Assembly (NCBI GenBank): GCA_011109175.1
Contig: RDEW01000013.1
Location: forward strand, 1,260,350-1,324,349
Direction: 5' to 3'
Source: Dicyema japonicum
Lineage: Eukaryota; Dicyemida; Rhombozoa; Dicyemidae
Length of the DNA stretch: 64,000 nucleotides
Shown here piece by piece: positions 26,090-39,170 of this stretch. The notes under the pieces are model-generated. The model did not search any database, was not told where the DNA came from, and saw only the letters and a program-made list of their open reading frames with translations. The first letter of the stretch is position 1. Every line of letters starts with the position of its first letter. The translations under genes were made by a program, and so were the position numbers.

Positions 26090-27500
26090 AAAAAAATGAG
26101 GGAAAGACCGAAAATAGCAAAACTGATAGATAATGCAACTTATCTACATGTATCCAATAATCAAGAGCAGTTCAGAGAGGTGAACCTTGAGGGACACCAT
26201 TCGGCAATAAGCGGGATTTAGATTATATGTTGTCCGAAATCACTTGTCCTCTTCTTCCATTTAGAATATTCGGCAGCCATCTTTTATTGTTTGGATTTAA
26301 AAGAGTGTCAGAAATTTTCTGTATAATAGGGTTGAGGACACGGAGTCGAATGCGAATGCGAACTTTTTGCGGAGAAAAGACAATCAAGTCTTAAGATTGA
26401 AACAACTTTTTGTTGACTCTGAATTCTCTCGAGATATTTTTATGTTTGATTGAGACTTACTATTTCATTAAAATATTCAGGTGGATGTTGCTACATCTCT
26501 GTCCGTGGAAGGCTTTTTCAGAGCCTTCATTGCAACGTCTCAAATATATAATTTCCTCCATGTCAACGTCTCGCATCTATTTTTCGATAGAGAATCAATA
26601 AATGATGTCTATCGCTTCTTAATTGGCTAACTCGTTTAATATGTATATTTTAGGTTTTCGTTATTTGGAAATCGTCATTTAATAATTCCTTTTGCCTCTT
26701 TAATTTATTTCTTTCTCTGATAATTGTTTTTTGTATGAATATTATAAAAGGTATTCCTTGTTTGATGGCATTCCATTGGAATAAATAGTTTTTTTGCTTT
26801 AGTTTCGGTGTTGAATTTCATCATAATAGGGATGTGATCACTTCTTAGTTCATATTTGACAGTCCAGTTGATGAAGGAAAACATTTAATTGAGAACATAA
26901 AGAGAGGTCAGGAGATGTAGGTTTGTCTCCTGTTCAAGTAGTTGTTCTTGTGTTGCTTTTGGTGGTATTCAATATTAAAATTTGCCACAAATTTCTAGCC
27001 AGTAAGTTTCCTCTACTGTCTGGTTTATGACCTTCATGCCATAATTGATGTTTGGTGTTGATGTCACTGCATAGTAGTAAGTTTTTGAGGGTTGAGAAAA
27101 TCTGTAGGTTAAGGTGTTACCAACTAGGACAGGAGCTAGTACGTGGAATATATACATAGGCAAGATTTATAGTTTTCATAGGAATTCTAATATTTATGCC
27201 AATTAGTTCAAATGGTTCATCTTCTGGATAGAATTTTCGGATTTTGATTGAAATATCTTCATATTGAATTCCATTTCTTATTAGTGTCATTGGTACCTCC
27301 ATCAAGCTTAATCTTTCTGTCTTTACGGATAACGGAGTATCCGGAAAGATTGGGATTCGTATGTTTTCTTGTAGCTTTATCTCTTGGACTAGAGCAATGT
27401 CAATTTCATTTCTATTGAATAAGTGGCGGAATTCTAGCACCTTGTTCCGTATTCCGTTAATATTGATCTGGACAAGTTGATTTCAGAGCCTGGCTTGGAT
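26090..27500 (-). mobile_element. LINE with APE endonuclease and partial RT (jockey/CR1-like)
   Basis: On the minus strand, from 27490 downwards, the frame opens with VQININGIRNKVLEFRHLF and DIALVQEIKL, the start of an APE-type endonuclease. It continues with LIGINIRIP and AYVYIPRT, then after frameshifts TGDKPTSPDLSL and LRSDHIPIM, the last catalytic block. RT motif-B-like NGVPQGSPL lies near 26170. The element is 3'-truncated in the RT. It is the most complete N-terminal half of a LINE in the window. Confidence 0.8.
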
Positions 27501-27716
27501 TCGACATCTTCACACAAAATTAGAATGTACCTGGAAAACCATCCTCCTTCATCGATACGGAAAGCGGTGTTCTTTTTAACATCATGTGATGCAACATCAT
27601 GTTCAAAAAAGGCCAGGAACTAAATTGTAAAAATTGTAAAAATTCGTTAAAAATATATGCTGGATTGATGACTTCTGATATAAAACAGTCTGATTTTTAA
27701 TTTTAATTTAATTTAT

Positions 27717-27975
27717 TAACCCCGGATACACCGAGAAAGAAGTTAAAGTAACCAACTAATTGAGTGTATCCAGTTTCCACTATTACAGAAACAGAGTTCA
27801 TCCAGAATCAGCATAAAAGGTAAGACGTCCATTACATGCAGTTGTGGAAATCCATCCAGTGGAGTGGGGAAGAGCAAATGATCTTTTTTGTGCCGGCCTG
27901 GCACTGGGCGTCACCTAGACAGATGGATCACATGACGTCACTCTAATAGGAAGAGAGAGGAGGAACAGACAAGCA
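27717..27975 (-). repeat. Interspersed repeat family, copy 2
   Basis: Minus-orientation copy of the ~250-bp repeat described at 4928-5180, and very close to the copy at 62203-62485. Both start on the plus strand with a block reading ttattaaccccggatac. Confidence 0.85.
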
Positions 27976-28280
27976 AGCATAAACTTTAATCAATTAACCA
28001 GTCTAATTTTTAAATTTTAATTTAAAATAATGCAAATAATGCAAAGCCATACTCCGAGGAAACTCGTTCGCAATCCACGCAGCAGGCTTCCTCAACTGAC
28101 ATTTGTTTAATTGTTAAAAAAATTTTTATTTTGAATTAAAATAATTTTGACATTTTTTGAAAAAAAAATAATGCAAATTCAGAAGATTAATAATTCCATT
28201 ATAATTTTGATTTTTTCTTATTTTCAATAATTTTTTTTTTTAACATGAACAAAAATTTATTAACAATAAGATATTATTTA

Positions 28281-28800
28281 TTAACTATGAGGGAGAGCGG
28301 CTGCTGACATCACGGAGTAAGCGTTTCCGCGAATAACAGCGATACCAATTCTTTGGCTCAGCCAGACCGCTTCCCGCACGTCTTTCTTGCGGTGGGCCAA
28401 TTTTCCCCCGATTTCCTTTAGGAAAGAGGCTGTAATACTTCCAGCCGCACCAGACGTCTCGATTGCTATCGGTACAAAACGGTAGCGGTCTCCAATTTCG
28501 CCATATTTTTTAATCTTGATTTTTTCGGCCAGATCGGCTGCCGATCCAGCAGACTGCGCCGAGCTGAGCATCATCGAGTTCGAGAAAGAATCCACAACAG
28601 TGCAGTCCCATACGGGCGATTTTCCCTCAGTGAACGGAAAGACAGTTAACCCATCCGGTCTTTTCCCATCTCCGCGGTCCAATCCCACAGGTTCCAATAT
28701 TGCAGGGAAGCCTGCCGCTTCAAGAGCTCGCAAGACAATGTTGTTCATAGCAGCATGGCGGGGTGCTCTGCCCGCACTCCTTTTGCACGAGAGCGGGTGA
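28281..28800 (-). mobile_element. GC-rich retrotransposon C-terminal ORF (restriction-like endonuclease type)
   Basis: A 155-codon frame on the minus strand, still open at its 5' side, reads LEPVGLDRGDGKRPDGLTVF, then a K/WDCTVVDSF block, then SAADLAEKIKIKKY, and ends SQRIGIAVIRGNAYSVMSA. I recognise this as the C-terminal region that follows the RT in a widespread group of non-LTR elements. Its PD...WD.T pattern is reminiscent of PD-(D/E)xK nucleases. Base composition is near half GC, unlike the flanks. The frame has no stops, in contrast to nearly all other repeats here. Decayed relatives are at 48425-48570 and 56690-56760, and possibly 45860-46055. The RT piece at 61020-61640 may come from the same kind of element. 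Confidence 0.75.
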
Positions 28801-28911
28801 GTTTGAATTATTAAATAATTAATTTTGAATTATTAAATAGCCGCGTAGCACCACATGCGCTACTAGTAGAAGCTGGATTAACTTAACGAATTGTTTACTT
28901 TAACTTTTTTT

Positions 28912-31560
28912 TCAGTATAACTGAAGTTAATAAATTAATTAAATTCACCGATTCTGAAGGTTCTTTATTTTACTTGATTCCGGAATTAGTAGAATGGTGA
29001 AACTTTCATATTGTTCCCCTTGCACGCTTATCTTAGGATAAAAATATTCTGTAATCTTAGTGGGGCACCCGAAAAAGAGTTTATTGACATAATGAACTCT
29101 CACTACGTCCTTGATGAATTAAATTTCTCCATTGCACGTCGACAGTATGGATATCTGATCGTTGACGTTCCTAATAGATGAATATAAATAAAGAGCACCA
29201 CTGCATAATCTGCCTCTACATGTGTTTCAAGCACATCAGGGTCACTCAGACATTCATTAACGTATTGAAGTGGTTTTAGCTTATAATCTTTTCACTTTTT
29301 GCGCAGTAACAGTGGACTTTTTGAATGTCTTCTCATTCTTGTCATGAACGAGTACCCTCTGAATGATGGATAATGTAGTGACTTTTAGAAATGACAGAGT
29401 GTCTACGTTGGTATGGCTGGGAAGGTTGAGTTTTTCCGAGTAATTGATGACCCAAATATGCTAGGAGACTTAATAGTTCGTGAATTAACACATGACTAAA
29501 TATGTGGGATTAGTTTCGTCGTCGACCTTACTCGGTCTCATGTCGAGTATAAACACGACATTCTAAGAACTACCAGTTCCTTATTTACTAATGGTGTCAA
29601 TTTGTTGGCTAAATTTTAGGCCTTTATTAAAACACAGAATTCCATATAACGAGGATCGTGTGCATTTCAAGGTGGTGGTTGACGACATGACCAATGTTTT
29701 CAAGATTATTGATTCGCTGACCACGCGGAATATTTTTGTTGAAGATCAGAGTTATGTTGTCTCCGTTATTACCCTGTAGCCTCTGATGTTGTTTACTTTA
29801 GAACTTTGTTTGGAAAACCTCAGACTGAAAAATATGTTTGAAAATTTAACAAACGACTGTCTGATATTTTTGAATTTTTGTTGACATGCTCTGTTTCAGA
29901 ATAATGGTAACTGATGGAGGATATTTGCCTTATGAGAACATATTCTGCCACAGTAATCGTCGACTTTAGGACCAATTCGACTTCAAAAAAATCCCGATTT
30001 CCCATCAGAAATTACATCTAGCTGTTTTCTAATCACCCAAGTCATGATAAGTATTTCCCCTTTTACATGGAGACTTTTTTGCAGAATAAATCCCAGAAAT
30101 AATGACTTTGAGAAGACTTACTACCATCTTATTTCGACCTTAATCACTATTTCAGGAAATTTGCTGAGAATGTAATCCTCATCCATGCCTATCAAATTAA
30201 GAGTAATATTATCTCCGAAATATGTTGACACGTAGGAATTAATACTGTATGAGTGATTTTTATTGTAGTACACTACTTCTGTTATTAAGGATGAGGGGGA
30301 TGATCTATTTTTTGGCTACAATGAAACTCAGATTATGAAGATTAACGAAAAGGAGGTTATTGGAATAACTCTTTTTCTGCTAGTAGTGATGTACCTGAGT
30401 TATAAGAAAGAGCTATTTTAAGTTATTGGGCTTTCGAGTTGTGTTAACCACAGTGCTTTCTTTAATTTTGCTCCACATCAACTACCACTTGAAAGTTGAT
30501 CCGAACTATGCTCATATACCTGCAAAATATTTTTGAATTGTACTCCGCAACTGTTAGGGTATGGGGTCTACGGTAGACGATACTATTGTGATGACTATGT
30601 TTATGGAATTGTGGATTACATTCACTCTTCGTTTGATCAGATTAGCAATGTTAATAAGCGTGAATTGCCTCTATTTAAAAGACTGGGGACCATAATCGAT
30701 AATAGGTTGAATGAAATGAAGACAAATCCGGTGCACTAAGCCAAGTTTTTAAAGCTTATTTTTATCGTGTGGCCACTGAACTTGACTTTTAGAATTTACT
30801 GCTAAATTTGGTGATGAGGTTGATTCCTAAAGAGGATGATTACTCCAATATTGTGTGGTAGTATTATTTAGTCAATCATAGCCAATTTGCAAAAAATTTC
30901 TCTACTACTGATGATTTTGATGGTATAACTTTGATTGAAATTACCCGATTATTGATTTGGCGGTAATTTTAGACAATGTCTGGTGGATATGTGGAGGATG
31001 AGTTGTTGCATCGATAATAGAAGATGTAATTATTTCCTAACACTTTAGATTAACACTCCGTCATACAAAGTATAAATACCCCAATTATGATTCGATTGAT
31101 TTATGGCTATTAGTGAGCTCGCCAGATTACATAGACTGGGGTTACTTTGCATATATTTGTTACTACAGAACTGCAATAGCTTGGACAAAATGGAAGAATT
31201 CAGTACATAAAATTGTCAGTTTGATGACAGGGCTGTGAGAATTTAGGATTATTCTGCGTTTATCAACTAGTTAAGTATTCGAGGAGTAGAATTGTTCATA
31301 ACGATCTTGTCACTTCCACTCTGGATGAGTTTGATGATTTAATCTTCAAATCTGTGACCCATATTGATTTTGTTCTCACTTTAGGCTGCTCTGGGGTTAT
31401 TCATTGATGTCCTTACAATACATGTGGTCAACTATGAGGTCGAAAATACTTCACCCTTAGAGATCAACTTGATGATGAATTTACTTCTGGAAGAGACCTC
31501 ATTTTTAATGTGACAGGTTGCTGACGACTAATTTGCAGGTTAACCGAAGATGCAAAGCCT
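28912..31560 (+). CDS. Unidentified multi-exon membrane-protein gene
   Basis: I do not recognise the product. Short coding-like exons follow each other on the plus strand: TEVNKLIKFTDSEGSLFYL (28921), GAPEKEFIDIMNSHYVLDEL, YVGMAGKVEFFRVIDDPNML (29400), EDRVHFKVVVDDMTNVFKII (29650), GDDLFFGYNETQIMKI then IGITLFLLVVMYLSY (30295), a hydrophobic VLTTVLSLILLHINYHL, DYIHSSFDQISNVNKREL (30610), TTDDFDGITLIEI (30905) and LDEFDDLIFKSVTHIDF (31325). Several are separated by candidate GT..AG introns, for example 28995-29034. Two or three segments could be transmembrane helices. The 3' part lies inside duplication copy B, and copy A carries a matching exon near 13270. A diverged transporter, channel or ER protein are all possible. 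A decayed gene cannot be excluded. Confidence 0.4.
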
Positions 31561-34500
31561 TGTCCAATATGTGAGGGTTGAACGAATTAAGAGTAATATT
31601 AAAGTGTCATAACATTTTCTCTCCCTCTTTGACTCCTTCTGCGTAGTTAATGTATGTATAAATAAAATGAGACTTTGGGTTGCCATACGTTTCCAAATTT
31701 GCTTCACTAGCGTCTCCATTGACGTCTGCTTGCGCATCTGTCCGTAGATCTTCTAGGTCTTCTGCAGATATAAGATTTCTTCCAATTCAATTAAGATCCT
31801 TCTTTAGAGCATTCGAGGATGATTCTAGGCCTTCCTCTGAACGATGTTTGTTTAATTGTTAAAATTAGTTTACATTATTATATTTGCAAGGGGCTTTTAT
31901 GTTTTTCTATGCACGTGCCCAAACAATCTCCGTCTTGTTTCAATAATGTCGATGCTTATGGCCTCCATTGTGCCTCAGACTATAATTTCTTTTTTGAAAT
32001 ATTTATGGTCCAACCTAGGCCCATTAAATTGCTTAATTGTTTTCGATGAAAAATATCCATTTTCTTAAGCTCTAGTGCTGTGACCCTCTATCTACCCGAG
32101 TTGTACTAAGCACCGGCTTTATGCGTTGTATAGTGTTATTCTTATTTTTTTTTATTAGTTTCGTCTACTTTATACTTTCTGCAAATTCTATATATGGAAG
32201 TGGCTAGAACTCTTCTATATATAATGTCCTCACTATCATCAAGTAAGGATCCAATTTCTTTTTTTCCTCAATTTTCATCATATATTTTAATTCCCTTGTA
32301 ATTTTTATGTGTTCAGTCTTTTCCTGATAAACTCGCAGAGACCAATTCTTAAATTCTCAGGGATTATTTCTAAAGCAAGTCCAAGTTCCAAATCATTTTC
32401 TGATATAAAATCTATGTCATCGGCATACATTTTGTTCTAAGAGCTCTCAATGCCGCTTCCAGGTATTCGACGATTACTATCTTCTTTATGTATCAAAAAG
32501 CATTATGTTGGAAAGGAATTAGTTTACTAGACCATGTGAACCAGTCTTTATTAAACACGTATATATTACTATTATTATTAAACCTTGGATCCATAATATT
32601 TACCACCTCCCAAATACCAAGATTCAAGATTACTCAATTGGTCTTATTGTGGGTCACTTTCATTCATTAAATATCGAAACACGTTTCTTTATCGCTCGCT
32701 GTGTTCACCTTCCATTATAGCAAGGACTAACTTAAATGTCATATATGATCTATCTTATGACGACGACTCGATCATCATTGCTCATCGTACCCTCGTCCAA
32801 TGAAGCAGACCTTGTTAGCTATAAAAGGCAAAAGAAGTTTTGAGACAAAAATGGAAAAATCCTTAAATTCATAATCAATAAATAGATTACTTCCACAGAT
32901 ATAAATATCCTTTTTTGTACTCCATTTATTGTCGACAGACAATAAATTAATCGCCAAAGGATTTATCTGGGACAACAAATTCTACTTTAATTTGAAATTT
33001 TTAACCTCATCCTAAAAACAGACGTATTTTGAGAACCTTCAATGACCTCTAAAAAACACGGGAGAATACCATCTATAGCTAAAGACCATAGCTGCATCAA
33101 AAATAAAACGACTTTATGTCTACGCTATGGACTCTCAAAGTAAACAAGATACAGGCCTGAGATTATGGGTTACTGAACTATTACTCTCGGTGGTTTCAGA
33201 ACATCTCTGGCAATAGCCACGGCCATATTCGAAGTCTCAAATTCAATTGAAACGAAACAGAAGTGGTCTCCAAACATGTTATAATTTTTTAGCATTGAAT
33301 ATCAATTTGTCATTTTTGATTCAATCAGTTCTTGTAATTTTTTTCTGAATCAACCTGGATGATAATCATGGATTTATAAAAAAATCAAATTTTTTTTATA
33401 TCATTAAAGTATATTAGTCTGAACTTGTTATTGGATTGATAGAATATTATCAATATTAGCTAATAATGAAAAGATTAAACGGACAGTATATGAAAGGCTG
33501 AGTGTGCGAAGATTTATGTAAAAAATCCCTATTTTTGGAATTACTATGGAAGATAATGTGTCCGAAGTCGGATGCAAAATGTTGTGTGCAAATACATTTA
33601 AATACTCCGACGAGGAATATTCTCAAGAAATTTGGACGCCTGACTTTCTCAGAAGCAATTTGTTCATATAATTGATCTTGAATATCTTGAGAAAGAATTT
33701 AGCGACAATTATGTCGACAGGGATCAAAACTATTTAATTTAATTGGGATAATGCTCAGGTAATTCATGTAATTTATAAATCTAAGGAAACCTATCCGTTT
33801 TTTAAAACATATTATATTCGATTCATTTCTTCATCGTTTTTTTAAATGAAATTATTCTTTTCATGTCAAGAGTAGAGATGTTTGATTCAGTTAGCCAACC
33901 AGGATATTATTTTAATCATAATAAATTTGAAATAACACCAAGTTTATCCCCAAAAAAAACCGTTTAAGTTAGTAAAATGTTAGTTAATCCGCAAAAACCC
34001 AATATATTGTACTTGTCCACAATGGCACTGCAGTCTGAAATAACATTATTAATTACATGTTTCACTTATCTGCTTGCTGTTTAGTCTAAATATATTACTT
34101 TCGAACATATACATGGTATTATTTCGGATACGCATGGAATAACTAGGTATATCTTCTGCATACCTATCATAATTATAATATCATACGCCTGTGCATTATC
34201 AAATGAATCCATGCACACGATAATACTTTATTATTATTAAAAATACTAATATAATTGAACAAAAATGGAACTAATTCTTAATACTTGAATAACTTGTATT
34301 CCCTCTGGAAAATCACTTAAAAAATTTTGAAAAAAGTTTACATATATTCAAGCAATGTTAAATCTCCAGCAAAATCGATTGCGATGTATACAAGGGAATA
34401 ACACTCATCAAAACGCCTATTAATTTAATAATATATATACAAGATATTTATAGTGGATGATAAACTATATTTGTTTACATATTTTAATTTTTTATCTATC

Positions 34501-37401
34501 ACACATAAACTACAATAAGTAATATTTATTACAATTCAAGCACATCCAGTTCAATAATAGAAAAATTGCCGTGTACAGATAAAATGTTTTGAATTACTAA
34601 TCTTCTAAAATGAGAATAATTGAGTAGGCCAGAAATTTTACAATTACTCAAAAATCTTAATAATTAATATTTAATACAGTTCTCCCCTCTGATCTATTTT
34701 TTCGTTTAGACAATTTTTCTGTGTCAAAATCCACAATGGAAGGTATAAGATTATGAAATTGAACATCTATAAGATTAAATACCAAAATGATGAATAAACT
34801 AGTAACCACAAGAAATTAAAATTATTGCATAAATTACAGTCGTTATAATTAATAATAATTTATTAAATAATCTATTTAATTAATAAAATTAAAATATAAT
34901 TTAATAAAATTCACTTAATATACAGGGTTTATCAATTTGTATAATACCTTTACCATGAAGATTGAAACTTTGCCAAAATTTTTAAAATCTCTGCCAAAAT
35001 TTTTAATAACTTTGTCAAAATGTTAAAAAATTGTGTCATAAAGTTTAATAACTTCTGAATAATTTTAATCACAAAATGCGAATTTCTTTTTAAGTGAATT
35101 CTGAAAAAGACTATAATGTTGATATACAAGGACAGTTTAAGGATTATACGGGTTCTATTTACAATCACGGAATTCGAACTATGTTATGTCTCAAAGCGCA
35201 CTGCAAATTTAAAACGCCGATTGGCTCTCCAGAAGTTTATTCAATATAATCAATTCTCTTGTGTTTATTTGGAAGCTATTCTTTGTTATCCAAGAGCTAA
35301 AAATTTTTCTATTTCTAAAATATGCGGATGACCTGATTTTGTTTTTGAAGATATCAATGATATCAGCATTGTTCTTAAACATGCTGCTGTTGGGAGAGTT
35401 GTCCCTGAATTAAACGAACAAAAAACGGACTTATTATAATCAACTTGGTATGATGAGATTTAGAAAATAGCAAAAAAGTAATGTTTTTGCTTGACGATTT
35501 GTAAGAGGTTCGACGAAGAAAGATTTCATAAAATACCACTAAATAGACAAAAATTGTTAATTCTGAGATCGTTCATGTTACAAGATAAGTAAAAGAAAGA
35601 CTTTACAATACTTTTGTCCTTTCCATACTAACTATTCATTTCGGGAACGTGGGAACTAACTCCGACATGTTTTGATAACATAAATGCTTGGAAGATTGAT
35701 TCATTGGGGAAATCACTGAGAATGTTGTTAAAAGTAAATCGATTTCCCTACCGTAAAATTAGGTCATAATTTTTTTTGATAGTAAAATTAGGTCAACCGT
35801 TGAAGTGATTATATATATTATTTGATGACAATAAATGCATTGTGTCATATTTTTATTCTGAATCAAACGTGAATCTATTAATGGATACACTCCCTACTCT
35901 TATTCTTTGTAACTATCAGGAACCCTGGAAGTTTGGACATTGTCTCAAACGACTAGCAGTTATTCAACGAATGCTTTGTTGAGTTTTTATCCATTTAACG
36001 AAATTAAAAATTTTCTGACTATGAATATGTGAATAGCAGCCTCGTTCGGTCTAGACCTTAAAGTTTGTGATAAACACAAATTCTGTTGTGGACATTGGAT
36101 TGGTCTATGTGATTATCATCCCTTGTCACGTATGCTGATTTATGGCTATTCCCCGGCATGTGGTCTGAACTTGACTTAAAAAATGCACTTTCCTCTGCCA
36201 GCCTTACTAGTTTCTCCCTTTGGGAGAACGATATTCCCATTCGCTAATGATCGAAACATGGATTGGATACAACTGTGTTAAAATATACTCTCCAAAAAAT
36301 TTGAATGCTTCAACCTAGGATCTATTCCAAACTTTTAAGTAGCCGAGGTTAATTAGGGTCAAATGATCTCGTGGGACTGATAGTTTGGAGATCGTATCTT
36401 ATAAGATGAACTATTCTGGCCATTTAAGTTGTTCTATATAAAAATTAATTTCACTTATCTAAGTTATCATTACGTAATCAACAATTAAAAATAGCTGTGA
36501 TTAACTGCAAGGAGAATCCTTCATCGAGTTAATTTGACACTTTCAGTGAATGTTTCTGAATCTTCTATTTCCAGCGAACCTATATGCGCTAAGAAAAAAA
36601 TGTCGAATTAGGATTATTATATGGATTGCTTTTTTTCGTCGACTTTTTGGGAAGATTTCTGTCGACTTGTTATCGGAAACATTTCAGCCGATTTGTCTCC
36701 TTCACAGTTGACAGTTTTGGTCAAAAGAGACTGTGAATCTGGGATCCATGCAAATATATAATTTGTGATCTGTGTCGTTCGATTTCGATATTATTATTTA
36801 TCATTAATAGCAATGTCCGCGGAACCAGAAAAGTTATTAATTTGTGATGCCACTTTAACCATTCGAATTCAATAATGAGGACAGTTTTTTTTAATTCCTT
36901 TAATTCGTTCCAGAAATAATAAGTGATTGAACCTTTGCTAATAGTTTTTGGCTTCTGAAACTAGAGTTTAGAAAAAGCGATCTTGTATATTATCGTTTAC
37001 GACTTTTTGTACAACGTATAATTACTCCATTTAATATTAGTTCCAGGACAAATATTATTTGTGTATGTCTGACCAAGTCTTTATAAGTAATCTAGATTGT
37101 TGAGTCATGTGAAAAATATGAAAATTCAAAGTCATCCACAGAACAATACGATTATTTTTACAGAAAAATGTGAGAGTTTTCTCTACCATCGGAAAATGCT
37201 ATTGGTGCCTTCTTGTCCTCTTCAATTCATCCAAGCCATTGGTGGATACTGTCCTCAACTTATATTCAGGACGAAATGCATTTCTGTAACCATTTAGATG
37301 AAAATTTAAAGGATTTTTGTATCATCCAAAAAATAGTATGAATCAGAGAGCATCTGAATTGTTTCTTTTCCAAGGAACAATTAATCTTTAGAAGGACATC
37401 G
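30941..37401 (+). repeat. Segmental duplication copy B (~6.5 kb)
   Basis: Direct repeat of 12876-18952 at a distance of about 18 kb. It begins inside the unidentified gene at 28912-31560 and ends exactly where a 5'-truncated R2-like element begins. Copy B keeps about 300 bp near 36680-36980 and about 55 bp near 31310 that copy A lacks, so copy A looks like a derived, gapped version in those places. The internal decayed LINE is at 31690-32500 (minus). Confidence 0.9.
31690..32500 (-). mobile_element. Decayed LINE RT inside duplication copy B
   Basis: Colinear with 13560-14400: a motif C region, the spacer and the HVLR-type block on the minus strand, with different indels. It was present before the duplication. 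Confidence 0.65.
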
Positions 37402-39170
37402 AACAAGTGCGTTTCTGTGACTAACGGAAACTCACTTTTGTGTATGTGGGTGGATGTGAAGAAGGCTTACTATTCAGTTGATTATTCTTACCTAGTCGAG
37501 TGCCTACACAGTCTGTGTATGCCTGTGTGGTTCATCAGCTTTGTAGTGGCTGTGATGAATAGGTGGAGTATTCATCTAACTATATTAGGCACCGGATAGG
37601 CGAGGTAAAACTCGAGAGGGGAATCCTTCAGGGGGGTTAGCATGTCTCCGCTGCTCTTTGTTCTCTGTTTGGAGCCATTGATTCGCGCTTCAATGACCGG
37701 TTTGAGCAAATACAGTTCATTGTGAGGGGGTTTGTTTCAATACAAATCACCTTCTTTTTATCGATGATTTGAAGATGTATGCTCGAACAGCCGAAGAACT
37801 TTACTCCATGGGGGTCTGTGTTAGGGAATTTTTTGAGAGTATAGAACTAGATTTGAATTATTCAAAGTCTGCGACTTGCACGCAAGTATGTAGCGAGTTA
37901 GCAAGAGTCCTAGAGGAACACGAAGGATATAATATCTGGGTGTTACCGAAACTTCAAAGTCCTTTATAATGCCTAAGACAAAGCGACAAATTACTGAGGC
38001 ATCCGTAAAAGAGCAGCAATATTATGAAAGACGTCTCGTCTCTTTGTTCTTAGCATTAAATGAGTAAGCTGTCTCGTTGCTAAACTACTACATAAGTGTT
38101 GTTGAGTTTGAGCCCAAAGAGTATGATGAGGTGGATGTTATGATCCGTGGAGTACTCAGAGAGAACCATGTCCATGTGCTGGCAGCCAATAAGGAGAGAC
38201 TATATTTACCCCGTGATAAATTCGGCCGTGGACAGTGTGGAGTAGTCCAACTAAGTGAGCGTAAGCGTTAATCGAATTAGAATATAATAATTTGATGGAA
38301 AAGATCAACTTAAAAAGCCTTCATAAGGTCCTTTTCAGAACATTGGACAACCCACAGTCGACCTTAAGTCGTCGACAATATGGCAAAAATACGGTGACAA
38401 CTCACCTTGATCGGAGGCGCTATACACGTATATGCAAGACCGCAATATTTTTTGGAGTCGATCAACAAATACATGTCCCCACTGTAAGTCAAGGAGCATG
38501 TCGGTTGATCATTTAGCCACTCGATGTGGATCCATGCTCTGCCACGACTATGTGTATAGGCATAACAAGGTAGTAAAGAGTCTTCATCTTCTACTATGCA
38601 AAAAGTATGGTATTCGCCACACCAGAAAGTTGCGGACTCATAAGGTGCAATCTGTAGTAGAGAACACCAGGGTCCAAATTAAGGTAGACAGTGTTATCCG
38701 TACCTCGGTGCTAGTCAAGCACAATAAACCGGACATTGTGATACACAGTAAGGAGTCTGGCCAAGTCCTTATCATAGAGGTTGGCATCACGTTTCAAGAC
38801 CGTTTACAGACTGTGGAGGTGGAGAAAAAAAAGTATGACTTGCTAGCAAACGAGATGGGACAGATGCTTGGTTGCAAAGTCCTCGTTACTCCAATAGTAA
38901 TGACGTGGAAGGAATTGCAACAAAGTACCACAAGGGTTATTTGAAAGCAGTTGGGGGTAGATAGGAAACTCCAGGCCTATATACAGTCCACATTATTAAA
39001 GCGGACCCTAGAGATCCTGACACTGGAGTATAAGAGGCAGAACCTAGAAATGCCATATGGGCAGAGGGTTCAATTGGACAAGGCGCTTTCGGAGTTGTTT
39101 CAGCAACCAAAATCGAACCTGCCTGAGAAAGCTGGCATACAGGCAGGCGAGGAAGGTTGTTGATTATTAA
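37402..39170 (+). mobile_element. R2-like retrotransposon, copy 2, with CCHC finger and endonuclease
   Basis: Starts 5'-truncated inside the RT just before motif A (WVDVKKAYYSVDYSYL). Motif B (SPLLFVLCLEPL) follows, then motif C in the form FIDDLKMYART, then the thumb (EEHEGY). A 170-codon frame at 38432-38944 holds the CCHC finger CPHCKSRSMSVDHLATRC and then HNKPDIVIHSKE with IIEVGI. That is the PD-(D/E)xK-like core of restriction-like endonucleases in the R2/R4/NeSL group. A further C-terminal frame (38951-39163) matches copy 1. About 180 bp present in copy 1 near 23040-23215 are missing here near 38260. Frameshifts in the RT make it inactive, though the endonuclease frame is open. Confidence 0.88.

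Noticed and set aside
28281-28800. Bacterial contamination or a horizontally acquired bacterial gene, suggested by the GC content
   Set aside because: The protein resembles the C-terminus of eukaryotic non-LTR elements, and decayed relatives occur elsewhere in the window.
28516-28800. Plus-strand 94-codon frame in the GC-rich patch
   Set aside because: It overlaps the recognised minus-strand frame and owes its length to the low stop frequency in GC-rich DNA.
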